DNA of 64,000 nucleotides from Aurantimonas coralicida_A (lineage in GTDB: Bacteria; Pseudomonadota; Alphaproteobacteria; Rhizobiales; Rhizobiaceae), in assembly GCF_036016755.1 (NCBI RefSeq), contig NZ_JAYXIH010000012.1, forward strand, positions 1 to 64,000. Direction: 5' to 3'. Within the stretch, counting starts at the first letter, position 1. Each line of letters begins with the position of its first letter. Positions 26,757 to 36,537 of the stretch are shown here, piece by piece. The notes below the pieces were generated by a model. The model searched no databases and was not told the origin of the DNA. It was given only the letters and a program-made list of their open reading frames with translations. The position numbers were made by a program, and so were the translations under genes.

Positions 26757-26943
26757 GAAATCCTCCCGGCGCATCGGCGCCCCACGATCAGACCGACCGG
26801 ACCGTTCTCCCGACCGGTCGAGACTTTTTCCAAGCCTCGTAAAAAATCGTGACAGCAATTCTCATCCGTGTCAACGTGCCATTCGAGGGACCGCACGATC
26901 CGACCAAAAGAGCGGAGGCGCGGCTGGGAGGACAGGCAGGAAC

Positions 26944-28164
26944 ATGCTCGCGAAAACCGATGCGGACGACGTGCGGGCGCACAATCGCCGCGCCGTCATC
27001 GACCATCTTCGACGGACCCCGGTCTCGACGCGCAAGGCGATGAGCGCGGCCACGGGCCTGTCGGTCTCGGCCGCCTCCGCCATTGCGACGACGTTGCTGC
27101 GGGCCGGGCTGATCGTCGAAATCGCCGAGGACGAACGCGCCGCGCGGCGCGGCCGGCCGGGCCGAAGTCTGGCACTCGATGGCTCGGCCGCCAGTGTCGC
27201 GGTGGCGAAAATCGCCGTCGGCGAGGTGGCCGTTCGCGTTTGCGACTATCGCGGCGAGCTGCTCGGGGAAGCCCGGCGGGAGTGCGATCTCGCCGCTTTC
27301 GGTCAGGATGAGATCGTGCGGCTTCTGGCCACGCTGCTCGGCGAAGCAATGCTCGGATTGGCGGGCAATAGGATGCCGCGAAACCTCGTCGTCGCGGTCC
27401 AGGGAAAAACCGACAGCAACGCCCGGCGCATTCTCTGGTCGCCCGCCCTGAAAGCCCGCGACCTCGACATCGCCGGCCCGCTCACCGCCCTGACCGGGGT
27501 GCCCGTCGGCGTCTTCAACGATTGTTCGCTGATGCCCGAGGCGTTCCGCTGGAAGCCGGATTTCGCACGGCGCGATTTCGCCACGCTTTTCATCGGCGTC
27601 GGTGTCGGCATGGGGCTGCGGCTTGGCGGCACCACTTTTCAGGGCCAGCGCTCCTCGGCGGTCGAGTTCGGCCATATCAACCACATTCCCGGCGGCGCCC
27701 TCTGTCGCTGCGGCAATCGCGGCTGCATCGAGGCCTATGCCGGCGACTATGCGATCTGGCGGCGAGCGAACGGGCGGCCGGACGAAATCTCGGCGGGCCG
27801 GGTCAGCGATGCCGACATGCATCGTCTGGCGGCACTCGCCCGATCGGGCGAGCCCGCCGCGACTCGGGCCTTTGCCGAGGCGGGCACCGCGATCGGTTAC
27901 GGTCTCGGGCGCATGTTCACGCTGGTCGATCCCTTGCCGGTCGTCTTCACCGGCTCCGGTGCCCACGCCATGGACTTGCTGGAGCCGGCGATCCGCGCCG
28001 GCATCCGCGACAGCGCCATCGACGGGGTCGGCGCCGACATCCCCTTCTCGCTGGCGGACGACGTCGACGAACTGATCTTCGGGGCCGCCACCGCCAAGGG
28101 GTTGGCGGCGTGCGACGATGAATTCGCCCGTGCCGGCAACGCCGAAACGAGGGAGGCCGCCTGA
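26944..28164 (+). CDS. ROK-family regulator of the xylose operon (XylR-like)
   Basis: 406 residues. The N-terminal winged helix (VRAHNRRAVIDHLRR, STRKAMSAATGLSVSAAS) binds DNA. The C-terminal ROK domain has VEFGHINHIPGGALCRCGNRGCIEAYAG, including the zinc-binding CRCGNRGC motif and the upstream His. Divergent from xylFHG over 187 bp, so repression relieved by xylose is the natural inference. That spacer contains CGACCGG/CCGGTCG as a possible operator. Its stop overlaps the start of the di-heme protein gene, so the next two genes may be co-transcribed with it. Confidence 0.85.
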   Translation: MLAKTDADDVRAHNRRAVIDHLRRTPVSTRKAMSAATGLSVSAASAIATTLLRAGLIVEIAEDERAARRGRPGRSLALDGSAASVAVAKIAVGEVAVRVCDYRGELLGEARRECDLAAFGQDEIVRLLATLLGEAMLGLAGNRMPRNLVVAVQGKTDSNARRILWSPALKARDLDIAGPLTALTGVPVGVFNDCSLMPEAFRWKPDFARRDFATLFIGVGVGMGLRLGGTTFQGQRSSAVEFGHINHIPGGALCRCGNRGCIEAYAGDYAIWRRANGRPDEISAGRVSDADMHRLAALARSGEPAATRAFAEAGTAIGYGLGRMFTLVDPLPVVFTGSGAHAMDLLEPAIRAGIRDSAIDGVGADIPFSLADDVDELIFGAATAKGLAACDDEFARAGNAETREAA

Positions 28165-29576
28165 TGCGATCGACGCTTCTCGCGCTGGGTCTGTCGATCG
28201 CCTTGGCCCTCCCCGCCTTCGCTGGCGAGCCAGCCTGGCGCGAAACCGCGATCAAGCAGCGGATCGACCCGGCGAGCCTGGCCGGCCCCCTCTCCGCAAA
28301 GGCCCTGCGCGACCTTGTGCAAAAAGGCCGCGACCTGTTCGAGGCGCGCTTCACCATCCTCGACGGCGCCGGCCGCCCGAACGCCACCCAGGCGATCGTC
28401 CCGACCACCTCCCGTCGTCCCGCCGAGCAAGCCTTTCAACGGCTCGCCGGCCCCGACGCCAATGCCTGCGCCTCCTGCCACAACGAGCCGGTGACCGGCG
28501 GGGCCGGCGGTTTCGTCACCAATGTCTTCGTCTCCGAAGGCTTCGAAAGCGCCGATTTCGACACGCTCGATCCGCAATTTTCTAACGAACGCGGCACCAA
28601 TCATCTGTTTGGCGCCGGCCTTGTCGAGCTGCTCGCCCGCGAGATGACGGCCGACCTCGTGGCAGCGCGGGCGGAGGCACTGCAACAGGCGCGCGCCTCA
28701 GGCGAGCCGGTGCGCATGGACCTCGCCTCGAAGGGCGTTGCCTTCGGCCGGATCACGGCGCTTCCCGATGGCTCGGTCGATCTCGCGGAACTCGACGGCG
28801 TCGACGCCGACCTCGTCGTGCGACCCTTCACCCAGAAGGGGGTGATGACGTCGCTGCGCCAGTTCACCGTCAATGCGCTCAACCATCATCATGGCATGCA
28901 GCCGGACGAGCGCTGGGGCGCCCGCTGGACCGGGTCGGCGGATTTCGACGGCGACGGCGTCGCCGACGAGATCGGCACAGGCGAGGTTTCGGCGCTGGTC
29001 GCCTTTCAGGCGAGCCTGCCGCCGCCGCGCGAGACGGCACCGAACGATCCGGCGTGGCGCAAGGCCGCCGCGATCGGACGTCAGCGTTTCGCCGATCTCG
29101 GCTGCGAGACCTGCCATCGCCCGACCCTGCCGCTGGAAAGCCTTGCCTTCGCCGACCCCGGCCCGGTGGATATGGCCGGCACGTTGCGCCAGGGCGATGT
29201 GGCAAGCCCGGCGGTCTACGATCTCGCGTTGCTCGATTGGGCGAAAACCCTGCCGCGCAACGACAAGGGCGAGATTCAGGTGCCGCTGTTCGGCGATCTC
29301 AAACGCCACCGCATCGCCGACACGAGAACCGCGGCGCTCGGCAACGAGACGCTCGCCCAGCGCTTCGTCGAACGCGACGTGTTCATGACCGCCGAGCTTT
29401 GGGGGATCGCCGATACGGGCCCTTACGGCCATCGCGGCGACATGACGACGCTGGACAACGTGATCCGCGCCCATGGCGGCGAGGCGGCGGACAGCGCCAA
29501 GGCCTATCGCGACTTGCCCGAGGCGGAGCGCTCGGCGCTGATCGCCTGGCTGAAGACCTTGAGGATCGAACCGTGA
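28164..29576 (+). CDS. Di-heme oxidoreductase (DHOR family, c-type)
   Basis: 470-residue periplasmic cytochrome. A signal peptide ends at PAFA. Two CxxCH haem sites lie at 102-106 (CASCH) and 314-318 (CETCH), as in the di-heme oxidoreductase/peroxidase-like DHOR family (pfam 06537). A DFDGDGVADE calcium-type loop lies near residue 260. Redox reaction and partner are unknown; relatives resemble MauG/CcpA peroxidases. The start shares TGATG with the regulator stop, and the stop overlaps the GTG of the next gene, so both are coupled. Confidence 0.85.
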   Translation: MRSTLLALGLSIALALPAFAGEPAWRETAIKQRIDPASLAGPLSAKALRDLVQKGRDLFEARFTILDGAGRPNATQAIVPTTSRRPAEQAFQRLAGPDANACASCHNEPVTGGAGGFVTNVFVSEGFESADFDTLDPQFSNERGTNHLFGAGLVELLAREMTADLVAARAEALQQARASGEPVRMDLASKGVAFGRITALPDGSVDLAELDGVDADLVVRPFTQKGVMTSLRQFTVNALNHHHGMQPDERWGARWTGSADFDGDGVADEIGTGEVSALVAFQASLPPPRETAPNDPAWRKAAAIGRQRFADLGCETCHRPTLPLESLAFADPGPVDMAGTLRQGDVASPAVYDLALLDWAKTLPRNDKGEIQVPLFGDLKRHRIADTRTAALGNETLAQRFVERDVFMTAELWGIADTGPYGHRGDMTTLDNVIRAHGGEAADSAKAYRDLPEAERSALIAWLKTLRIEP

Positions 29577-31279
29577 GCCGCCGCCTCCGGCCCTCGGTAA
29601 ATGGCCTTGCGAGCGTCCTCGTCGGGTGCCTCCTCGCCTTCCCCGGCCGCGCAGAAGAAGGCACCGCACTCCCCTTTGCGGGCGATACGCCGGTGTTTCA
29701 GGAAGAGGCGAAGGCCGCCGGCATCGACCATGTCTATGGCGGGCCGTGGGAGTTCTTCGTCGGCGGTGGCGGCGCGGCCTTCGACTGCAATGGCGACCGC
29801 TTCCCGGACGTCTTCCTCGCCGGCGGCAAGGGCGAAGGCGCGTTCTACGTCAACCGATCCGAGGCCGGCGGTCCGCTTTTGTTCGAAAAACGCGCCCAGG
29901 ATATCGACCCGAAGGACCTTGCCAACGTCACCGGCGCCTATCCGCTCGACATCGACCAGGATGGCCGCGAGGATCTCGTGCTCTTGCGGGTCGGCGGCAA
30001 TATCCTCTTGAAGGGCGGCCCCGACTGTCGTTTCGACAAGGCGAATTTCGACTGGAAATTCGACGGCGGCCGCGCCTGGACGACGGCGTTCTCCGCGATC
30101 GTCGAGCCGGGCGCGCGGTTTCCGACGCTCGCCTTCGGCAATTATGTCGACCGCTCAGCGCCCGGCTCGCCCTGGGGCACCTGCGCCGACAACGTCCTGC
30201 TGCGTTCCAAGCAGGGCGAGGCACCGGACTATTCCGAGCCGACGGTTCTGACGCCGGGCTATTGCGCCCTGTCGATGCTGTTCACCGACTGGAACCGCTC
30301 GGGCGAGCCGGCGCTCAGGATCACCAACGACCGGCAATATTATCGCGGCGGCGAGGAGCAACTGTGGCGCGTCGAGCCCGGCCGGGCGCCGCGCCACTAT
30401 CGCAAGGCCGATGGCTGGCAACATTTGACTATCTGGGGCATGGGCATCGCCGAGGGCGACATCGACGGCGACGGCACCCCGGAATACGCCCTGACCTCGA
30501 TGGGCGACACCAAGCTGCAATTCCTCGACCGCGAATTCGAGGACGCCCCGACCTATCGCGACGAAGCGTATGAGCGCGGCGCGACCGCGCACCGGCCCTA
30601 CGAGGACGACGCGGGCAAGCCGTCGACCGGCTGGCACGCGGGCTTTGCCGATTTCAACAACGACACCGCGCTCGATCTCTTCATTGCCAAGGGAAATGTC
30701 GAGGCGATGCCCGATTTCGCCACCTATGACCCGGACAATCTCCTGATGGGCGGCTTTAACAGCCGCTTCACCGAGCGCGGCGGCGAGGCGGGCCTCGCCC
30801 TGCCGACCAAGGGGCGCGGAGCGCTGATCAGCGATTTCAACCTCGACGGCGCGCTGGACCTCCTGGTCGTCAATCGCGGTGACCCGGCGAGCCTGTTCCG
30901 CAATCTCGGGGCGAAGACCGATTTCGGCCAACGGCCGCTGGGCAATTTTCTTCAGATCGCGCTTGGCCAGGAGGACGCCAACCGGACAGCGCTTGGCGCG
31001 AAGCTCGCGGTCCGCGTCGGCACGAAGACGATCAACCGCACGATTCAGGTTGGCGGCGGCCATGCCGCAGGTACGTCCGGCTTCGTCCATGTCGGCCTCG
31101 GCACCGCCGAGCGCGCCGAAGTGCGGGTGCAATGGCCGGATGGCGAATGGAGCCATCCTTACCGGGTCTTCGCCAACAATTTCGTGTTGATCGACCGGGG
31201 CGCTGCGGACGCCCGCTATTGGTATCCCGACGCCGACCGCCCGGTCACGCGTCCGGCAAGGGCCGCCGACATCCGCTGA
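29573..31279 (+). CDS. CRTAC1-family beta-propeller protein with ASPIC/UnbV domain
   Basis: 568 residues from a GTG that overlaps the previous stop (GTGA). After a signal peptide (ending near GRAEE), FG-GAP/VCBS repeats carry calcium-binding Asp loops: DCNGDRFPD, DIDQDGRED, DIDGDGTPE, DFNNDTALD and DFNLDGALD, consistent with a beta-propeller. The C-terminal 100 residues (TALGAKLAVRVG, IQVGGGHAAGTSGFVHVGLG, VRVQWPDG) form the ASPIC/UnbV domain. It is secreted and has no known catalytic site. The coupling suggests it is a structural or receptor partner of the di-heme protein. Confidence 0.85.
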   Translation: MSRRLRPSVNGLASVLVGCLLAFPGRAEEGTALPFAGDTPVFQEEAKAAGIDHVYGGPWEFFVGGGGAAFDCNGDRFPDVFLAGGKGEGAFYVNRSEAGGPLLFEKRAQDIDPKDLANVTGAYPLDIDQDGREDLVLLRVGGNILLKGGPDCRFDKANFDWKFDGGRAWTTAFSAIVEPGARFPTLAFGNYVDRSAPGSPWGTCADNVLLRSKQGEAPDYSEPTVLTPGYCALSMLFTDWNRSGEPALRITNDRQYYRGGEEQLWRVEPGRAPRHYRKADGWQHLTIWGMGIAEGDIDGDGTPEYALTSMGDTKLQFLDREFEDAPTYRDEAYERGATAHRPYEDDAGKPSTGWHAGFADFNNDTALDLFIAKGNVEAMPDFATYDPDNLLMGGFNSRFTERGGEAGLALPTKGRGALISDFNLDGALDLLVVNRGDPASLFRNLGAKTDFGQRPLGNFLQIALGQEDANRTALGAKLAVRVGTKTINRTIQVGGGHAAGTSGFVHVGLGTAERAEVRVQWPDGEWSHPYRVFANNFVLIDRGAADARYWYPDADRPVTRPARAADIR

Positions 31280-31288
31280 GGAAAACCC

Positions 31289-32419
31289 TCATTTGCCGAG
31301 CGACGGGGCGGTGGCCAGCGACACCGACTTGATCTGGGCAAACAGCTGGTCGCCGACGGCAAGGCCCAGCCGCGCCGCCGAGCGCCGCGTCACCTTGGCG
31401 ACGAAACTCAACTCCGGCGCTCCGTCGAGGGCGAGCACGAAAGCCAGGCTGGCGGCCGCGGCGGTCGGCTCGACCGCGACGATCCGCACCGCAAGCGTGT
31501 TGAGGATGGTCGAAAGGGTCGGGACCTCGCGCGACAGGCTGACGTCGCTGGCCTCGATGCGCAGGCGCCGCAGCCCGCCGATGTCGTCCGGCCCGCAGCC
31601 GTCGACGAACACCCGCTGGCCGCCGAGATCGAGTTCGGCCAGCGCGTCCGCCGCGTCAAACGCCACCACCCGCGCCGGCAGCACCGAGGCCGCGTGCGGA
31701 TCGCGCACGAAGCCGAGACCGGCGTCGGTCAGCGCCATGTTGAGCGGGCCGCTGGCGCGGACCCGGCCGGCTTCGAGCACGACGATCCGGTCGGCGAGAC
31801 GCTCGACCTCGGAGATATCGTGGCTGATATAGAGGATCGGGATTCGCAGCCGATCGTGCAGCGCCTCGAAATACGGCAGGATCTCATCCTTCGCCATGCG
31901 GTCGAGGGCTGCCAGCGGCTCGTCCATCAACAACAGGCGTGGCCGCGACAGGATCGCGCGCCCGAGGGCGACGCGCTGGCGTTCGCCGCCTGACAGCGTC
32001 GTCGGTGAGCGGGCGAGCAGCGGACGCAGGCCGAGCAGGCCGACGATCTCGGCGAACCGCCCTTCATCGAGGCCGCCAACGCTGCGTCGCGCGCCATAGA
32101 CGAGGTTTTTGAAGACCGTCAGATGGGCGAACAGGCTTGCTTCCTGGAAGACGTAGCCGATCTCGCGCCGGTGCGGCGGGCGAAAGGTTCGGGCATCCTG
32201 CCAGGTCTCGGAGCCGACCACGACGCGGCCCGTAAGCCGGGTGAGGCCGGCGATGGCCCGGAGCACCGTGGTCTTGCCCGAGCCGGAGGGTCCGAACAGG
32301 GCGGTGACGCCGGAGGCGGGCAGATCGAAGGCGACGTCGAGCGCGAACTGCCCCAGCCGGCCCGCAAGCGCGATGTCGATGCGGGGTGTCTCCGCTTTGG
32401 AGCCATCATGGGTCGTCAC
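31289..32419 (-). CDS. modC: Molybdate ABC transporter ATP-binding protein
   Basis: 376 residues from GTG 32419, overlapping the modB stop. Walker A is GPSGSGKTT, the signature LSGGERQRVALGR and Walker B LLLMDEPLAALD. The C-terminal 80 residues (from about 290, ending near SVSLATAPSLGK) form a TOBE/Mop domain that binds molybdate and couples uptake to intracellular Mo. It drives molybdate import with ModA and ModB, supplying molybdenum cofactor. Confidence 0.9.
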   Translation of the reverse strand: MTTHDGSKAETPRIDIALAGRLGQFALDVAFDLPASGVTALFGPSGSGKTTVLRAIAGLTRLTGRVVVGSETWQDARTFRPPHRREIGYVFQEASLFAHLTVFKNLVYGARRSVGGLDEGRFAEIVGLLGLRPLLARSPTTLSGGERQRVALGRAILSRPRLLLMDEPLAALDRMAKDEILPYFEALHDRLRIPILYISHDISEVERLADRIVVLEAGRVRASGPLNMALTDAGLGFVRDPHAASVLPARVVAFDAADALAELDLGGQRVFVDGCGPDDIGGLRRLRIEASDVSLSREVPTLSTILNTLAVRIVAVEPTAAAASLAFVLALDGAPELSFVAKVTRRSAARLGLAVGDQLFAQIKSVSLATAPSLGK

Positions 32420-33087
32420 GGCTGCGGTTGCCCCATCCGCCGGCCGATCAGCGTCATGGTCAGGATGACGAGGAAGGAAAACACCAGCATGCCGCCGGCG
32501 AGGATATGCGCCTCGGTCCAGCGCAGGGTCTCGACGTAATCATAGATCGCCACCGACAGCACCTTGGTCTCGCCGGGAATGCTGCCGCCGATCATCAGGA
32601 CGACACCGAACTCGCCGACGGTGTGGGCGAAGCCGAGCACCGCGCCGGTGAGGAAGCCCGGCCGCGCCAGCGGCAGCGCCACCGTCAGGAACCGGTCGAG
32701 CGGCGCGGCGCGCAGCGTCGCCGCGACCTCCAGCGGGCGCTCCCCGATCGCCTCGAAGGCGTTGCGGATCGGCTGCACGACGAAGGGCATGGAATAGACC
32801 ACCGAGCCGATCACCAGCCCCTCGAAGCTGAAGGCGAGCGTTCTCACGCCGAGAAGCCCGCCGAGACCGTCCGGCCCGAGCGCGATAAGAAGATAGAAGC
32901 CGAGGACGGTCGGCGGCAGCACCAGCGGCAGCGCGACGAGCGTGCCGACGATCTCTTTCCACCGCGCCCGGGATCGCGCCAGCCACCAGGCGAGCGGCGT
33001 GCCGATCAGCAACAGGATCAGCGTTGTCGCGGTCGCGAGCTCGAGGGTCAGAACGACAGCACTGAGGATTTCACCACCTTCGAACAC
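32416..33087 (-). CDS. modB: Molybdate ABC transporter permease
   Basis: 223-residue inner-membrane protein with about five hydrophobic helices and the permease loop EVAATLRAAPLDRFLTVALPLARPG, which contacts ModC. The start is a GTG at 33087, five bases before modA ends on the same strand, so spacing is tight. The C-terminus overlaps modC. Confidence 0.9.
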   Translation of the reverse strand: MFEGGEILSAVVLTLELATATTLILLLIGTPLAWWLARSRARWKEIVGTLVALPLVLPPTVLGFYLLIALGPDGLGGLLGVRTLAFSFEGLVIGSVVYSMPFVVQPIRNAFEAIGERPLEVAATLRAAPLDRFLTVALPLARPGFLTGAVLGFAHTVGEFGVVLMIGGSIPGETKVLSVAIYDYVETLRWTEAHILAGGMLVFSFLVILTMTLIGRRMGQPQP

Positions 33088-33091
33088 CGCG

Positions 33092-33886
33092 TCAATCGCC
33101 CGTGTCGTAGCCGAACTGGCGAATGATCGCAGCCGCTTCCGGCCCCTTCAGGAAATCCAGAAACGCTTTCGCGGTTTCGCTCTTACGACCGGTTTCGAGC
33201 AGCACCGCGTCCTGCCGGATCGGCGGGTAAAGATCGGCTGGAACCTCCCAGAGAGAGCCGTTTTCGTTGCCGGCGACCTGCGCCAGGGCGACGAAGCCGA
33301 GTTCGGCATTGCCTGTCTGAACAAACTGGAAGGTTTGGGCGATATTGGTGCCCTGGACGAACTTCGGCTCCAGCGCGTCGTAGACGCCGAGTGCCCGCAT
33401 CGCCGCAACGGCGGCAGCCCCATAGGGAGCGGTCAGGGGATTGGCGATGGCGATCCTGTCGAAATCCCCGGCTTTCAGCGTCTCCTCGCCGGTGACCCGG
33501 TCCGGATCGGCGCTGTAGAGCACAATTTTGCCGATGGCGTAGGTGAAGACCGTACCCGGAACGCCCAGCTTCTCCGCCACCGCCTTTTTCGGTCGCGCGT
33601 CGTCGGCGGCCAGAAACACCGCGAACGGCGCGTTCTGGGAAATCTGCGTATAGAGCGTACCGGTCGAGCCGAAGCTGAGTTCCGCCGTGTCGCCGGTCTT
33701 CGCCGCAAAGGCGGTGGCGATCGCCTTGGCCGCCTCGGTGAAGTTCGCCGTCACCGCGACGCGCACCGTCGCGGCATGCGCAAAAGACGGCACGCACAGC
33801 ACGACGAAAAGACCAGCGACGGCAAAAAGGCAGTTCCAGCGACGCAAGCGACATCCTTTGCTTGGGCATGAGGTCAGCCGGACCAT
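33092..33886 (-). CDS. modA: Molybdate-binding periplasmic protein
   Basis: 264 residues. A 38-residue signal region ends FAHAA. The type II binding fold has AVTANFTEAAKAIATAFAAKTGD, LSFGSTGTLYTQISQNAPFAVFLAAD and VQTGNAELGFVALAQV, all ModA landmarks. It binds molybdate or tungstate and passes it to ModBC. First of modABC. A PfkB kinase gene ends-on 39 bases upstream on the same strand. Confidence 0.9.
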   Translation of the reverse strand: MVRLTSCPSKGCRLRRWNCLFAVAGLFVVLCVPSFAHAATVRVAVTANFTEAAKAIATAFAAKTGDTAELSFGSTGTLYTQISQNAPFAVFLAADDARPKKAVAEKLGVPGTVFTYAIGKIVLYSADPDRVTGEETLKAGDFDRIAIANPLTAPYGAAAVAAMRALGVYDALEPKFVQGTNIAQTFQFVQTGNAELGFVALAQVAGNENGSLWEVPADLYPPIRQDAVLLETGRKSETAKAFLDFLKGPEAAAIIRQFGYDTGD

Positions 33887-33924
33887 AAACGCCCGAACCG
33901 CGGCCCGCCAGAGCGCCCGCGCCC

Positions 33925-34887
33925 TCAGCGAGTGGCGAGCGCCTGGTCGATCTCGGCCGCCGTCGGCATCGCCGATTGAGCCCCGACCCGGCGACAGGCG
34001 AGCGACCCCGCGACGACCGCACGTTCAGCCGCGGCTTCGGTCGACAGCCCCTCGCCGAGACCCGCGGCGAACACGCCGACGAAGGTATCGCCGGCACCGG
34101 TCGTATCGATCGGCTCCACCGCCAGTGCCGGAATCGGGTGAATGGCTTCGCCCTCGGCGACCAGCGCGCCCTTGGCTCCCAGCGTGGCGATGACAACGAG
34201 GTCGAAGCGGGCGGCGAGAGCGGTCGCCAGCGCGCCGGGCTCGTCCCCGCCGATTCCGGACAGTCCGGCGGCGGCGGCAAGTTCGCTCTCGTTGACGATG
34301 AGATAGTCGGCCGGCGCCAGCAGCCGCGCCAAATCGTCGGCATCGAGTTGGGCGGGCACGGGAGCCAGATTGACCACCACGCGCCCGCCTTTGGCTCGGG
34401 CTCGCTCCGCCGCCACAAAACTCGCGGCGAGCGGCGTTTCCATTTGCAGCACCAGCACGCTGGACGGGTCGAGCAGACCGTCCGGCAGCGCCGACGCGTC
34501 GAGACGGGCATTGGCGCCGCTCGCCACCGTGATGGCATTTTCGCCGCCGCTGTCGATGCTGATGAAGGCGCAGCCGGTCCGAGCTGGCGCCGTCTGCAGG
34601 CCGGTAACGTCGATGCCCTCATTGGCCAGATTGCCGGTGACCGCCCTGCCCAGTTCGTCGTCCCCGACTGCGCCGACCATCGCGACGCGGTTGGCCGCGC
34701 CGAGAACGCGCGCGGCGGCGACCGCCTGGTTGGCACCCTTGCCGCCGAACAACTGTTCGTAGTCGGGGGCAAGCACCGTCTCGCCCGGACGCGCGATCGC
34801 CGCGACCCGGCAGACCAGATCGACGTTCAGCGAGCCGAAGACGAGGACGGACGCGGCTTTTAAATCCCGGTCAGCTTGATCGGCCAT
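33925..34887 (-). CDS. rbsK: Ribokinase (PfkB family)
   Basis: 320 residues from ATG 34887, preceded by GAAGGAAC. PfkB signatures are FGGKGANQAVAAARVLG and, near the C-terminus, DTTGAGDTFVGVFAAGL with the catalytic Asp and anion hole. NESELAA and VLVLQMETP also match ribokinase. It phosphorylates ribose or a similar sugar with ATP. No ribose transporter is adjacent; FrcA-type systems also carry ribose, so a link to frcBCA 30 kb away is possible but speculative. Confidence 0.85.
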   Translation of the reverse strand: MADQADRDLKAASVLVFGSLNVDLVCRVAAIARPGETVLAPDYEQLFGGKGANQAVAAARVLGAANRVAMVGAVGDDELGRAVTGNLANEGIDVTGLQTAPARTGCAFISIDSGGENAITVASGANARLDASALPDGLLDPSSVLVLQMETPLAASFVAAERARAKGGRVVVNLAPVPAQLDADDLARLLAPADYLIVNESELAAAAGLSGIGGDEPGALATALAARFDLVVIATLGAKGALVAEGEAIHPIPALAVEPIDTTGAGDTFVGVFAAGLGEGLSTEAAAERAVVAGSLACRRVGAQSAMPTAAEIDQALATR

Positions 34888-34997
34888 GGCCTGTTCCTTC
34901 GCTCGCATCGTTCGAGGAAACGCCGAGAGAGGCAAACGCGTCACCCATCAACCGGTAGCCTGAGCCGCATGGGAAAACCCGCCGCGTCATGCCGGGC

Positions 34998-35495
34998 TCA
35001 GTTCCCGCCCCCGGGATGCCGGTGGATCGGATCGACCCAATAGACCTCCTCCGGCCGCTCGACCGGATCGACGTCGGTGATGTTGACGACCACCGCCTCG
35101 TTGTCGGAGCGCACGAGCACGCATTCGAGCGGATTTTCGGGATCGGCGTTGATCTCCTGATGCGGCACGTAGGGTGGCACGAAGATGAAGTCGCCAGCGG
35201 CCGCTTCCGCCACGAATTCCAGCCGTTCGCCCCAGCGCATGCGGGCCTTGCCGCGCAAGACGAAGATGACGCTTTCCAGCGCACCGTGATGATGGACGCC
35301 GGTCTTGGCGTCGGGCTCGATGGTGACCGTGCCAGCCCAGATTTTCTGTGCTCCGACGCGGGCGTGATTGATGGCAGCTTGGCGAAACATGCCGGGCGTC
35401 TGCGCCGTATTGGAATCGAGTTGATCGCCCTTGATGACGCGGACCCCGTCATTCTTCCAGCGGGGCTCGTCGGAGAGATGTGGAGTATCGGTCAT
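34998..35495 (-). CDS. Cupin-domain protein
   Basis: 165-residue cytosolic single cupin. The metal-binding set is visible as GVHHHGALESVIFVL (His, His, Glu) and PPYVPHQEIN (His). The C-terminal DVDPVERPEEVYWVDPIHRH is unassigned. Such proteins bind a small molecule or act as dioxygenases or isomerases; the substrate cannot be read from the sequence. ATG 35495 is used; an in-frame ATG at 35507 is possible. Confidence 0.75.
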   Translation of the reverse strand: MTDTPHLSDEPRWKNDGVRVIKGDQLDSNTAQTPGMFRQAAINHARVGAQKIWAGTVTIEPDAKTGVHHHGALESVIFVLRGKARMRWGERLEFVAEAAAGDFIFVPPYVPHQEINADPENPLECVLVRSDNEAVVVNITDVDPVERPEEVYWVDPIHRHPGGGN

Positions 35496-35662
35496 ACGGC
35501 TCGCCATCGAAAGTGAGAAAAGGCCATCTGCCGACGCTAGCGCGAAGCGGGCCGGCGCAAAAGCCTCTGGCCAAGGAGAAACCGTTGGTCCGGATTTGAA
35601 TCGAAAAGTACCGGCCGAGACCAGACGCGGTCCCCCGCCGGTGCTTGAATGAGCGCCTCGGC

Positions 35663-36190
35663 TCAGGCGGCGAGCTTGCCGCGGATCGGATAGTCGTTTT
35701 CGAGGATGAAGCCGAGCCCCTTCTTCAAGCCGTCCAGCGTCGGGCGGGCAAAGGGAATGCTCTGGAAATGCAGCGCATAGATCGTGCCATCGGGGTAGAT
35801 CATCGCGATGCCGGGCTCGGCGAAACGCGCCGGCTCGGAATCCTTCTCCTTGGCGGAAATGAACAGCCCCCATTCGCGGGCGCTTTCCTCGGTCAGACCG
35901 TAGCCGATCGGCAGATCGGCGATCTTCCACTCCTGCTTCTGCCGTTCGGCCCGCTCCTTCGAATCCATCGACACGGCATGAACCGAGACGCCGATCGCCG
36001 CGAACGCGGCGCGCTTTTCGTTCAGTTCTTCCATCTGCGTCTTGCAGATCGGGCAATGAACACCGCGATAGAAGAACACCAGCGACATCTTTGCGGGTTT
36101 ATCGGCGGCCAGATCGAAGGCGGGACCGCCAAGAACCTCCACAGCCAGCTTCGGAGCCTTGTCGCCTGGAATGGGGGTGGTGTGTCGCAT
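35663..36190 (-). CDS. Peroxiredoxin-like (AhpC/TSA superfamily) protein
   Basis: 175 residues with a thioredoxin fold. FYRGVHCPICKTQ gives a CPxC pair at Cys46/Cys49, where the first Cys would be peroxidatic or the pair a redox disulfide. No signal peptide. The family reduces peroxides or thiols, but physiological partners are unknown. Divergent from the cytochrome P460 gene with a 347-bp spacer. Confidence 0.8.
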   Translation of the reverse strand: MRHTTPIPGDKAPKLAVEVLGGPAFDLAADKPAKMSLVFFYRGVHCPICKTQMEELNEKRAAFAAIGVSVHAVSMDSKERAERQKQEWKIADLPIGYGLTEESAREWGLFISAKEKDSEPARFAEPGIAMIYPDGTIYALHFQSIPFARPTLDGLKKGLGFILENDYPIRGKLAA

Positions 36191-36537
36191 GATATCGTCC
36201 TTCGGTTTCAGATGAATCTTGGGATTGTCGTCCCCAGGAATGCCGCCGAAGCGCTGGGGTTGCGTGTCACTTTTTCGTGCGGTCCGGTTTAAGCCCCGCG
36301 GCGCCCCGCTCCCGCGCTGTTCGATTTCGGCATCGTAGGCGACCGTCCACCCCGTGAAGGGTGCGGCGAATTAATTTTCCCCACCTCGACGTTACAAATC
36401 TCGCCCCCGCCGCGAAGAACCATCGAGCGTGCAGGTTTCTTGCCGCGCCGAACACGTCGGTGCGGCAAACCGGGCTGGCACCGCTCGCACGATCTTTCGG
36501 GGATCGGCCTCGGAGTCGGAAGAAGGTGGAGGAACTC
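36191..36537. other. 347-bp divergent promoter region
   Basis: Lies between the peroxiredoxin-like gene and cytochrome P460. It contains a short AT patch (GAATTAATTTTCC around 36368) that may be part of a promoter. No hairpin with T-run, repeat or small gene was recognised. Confidence 0.4.
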
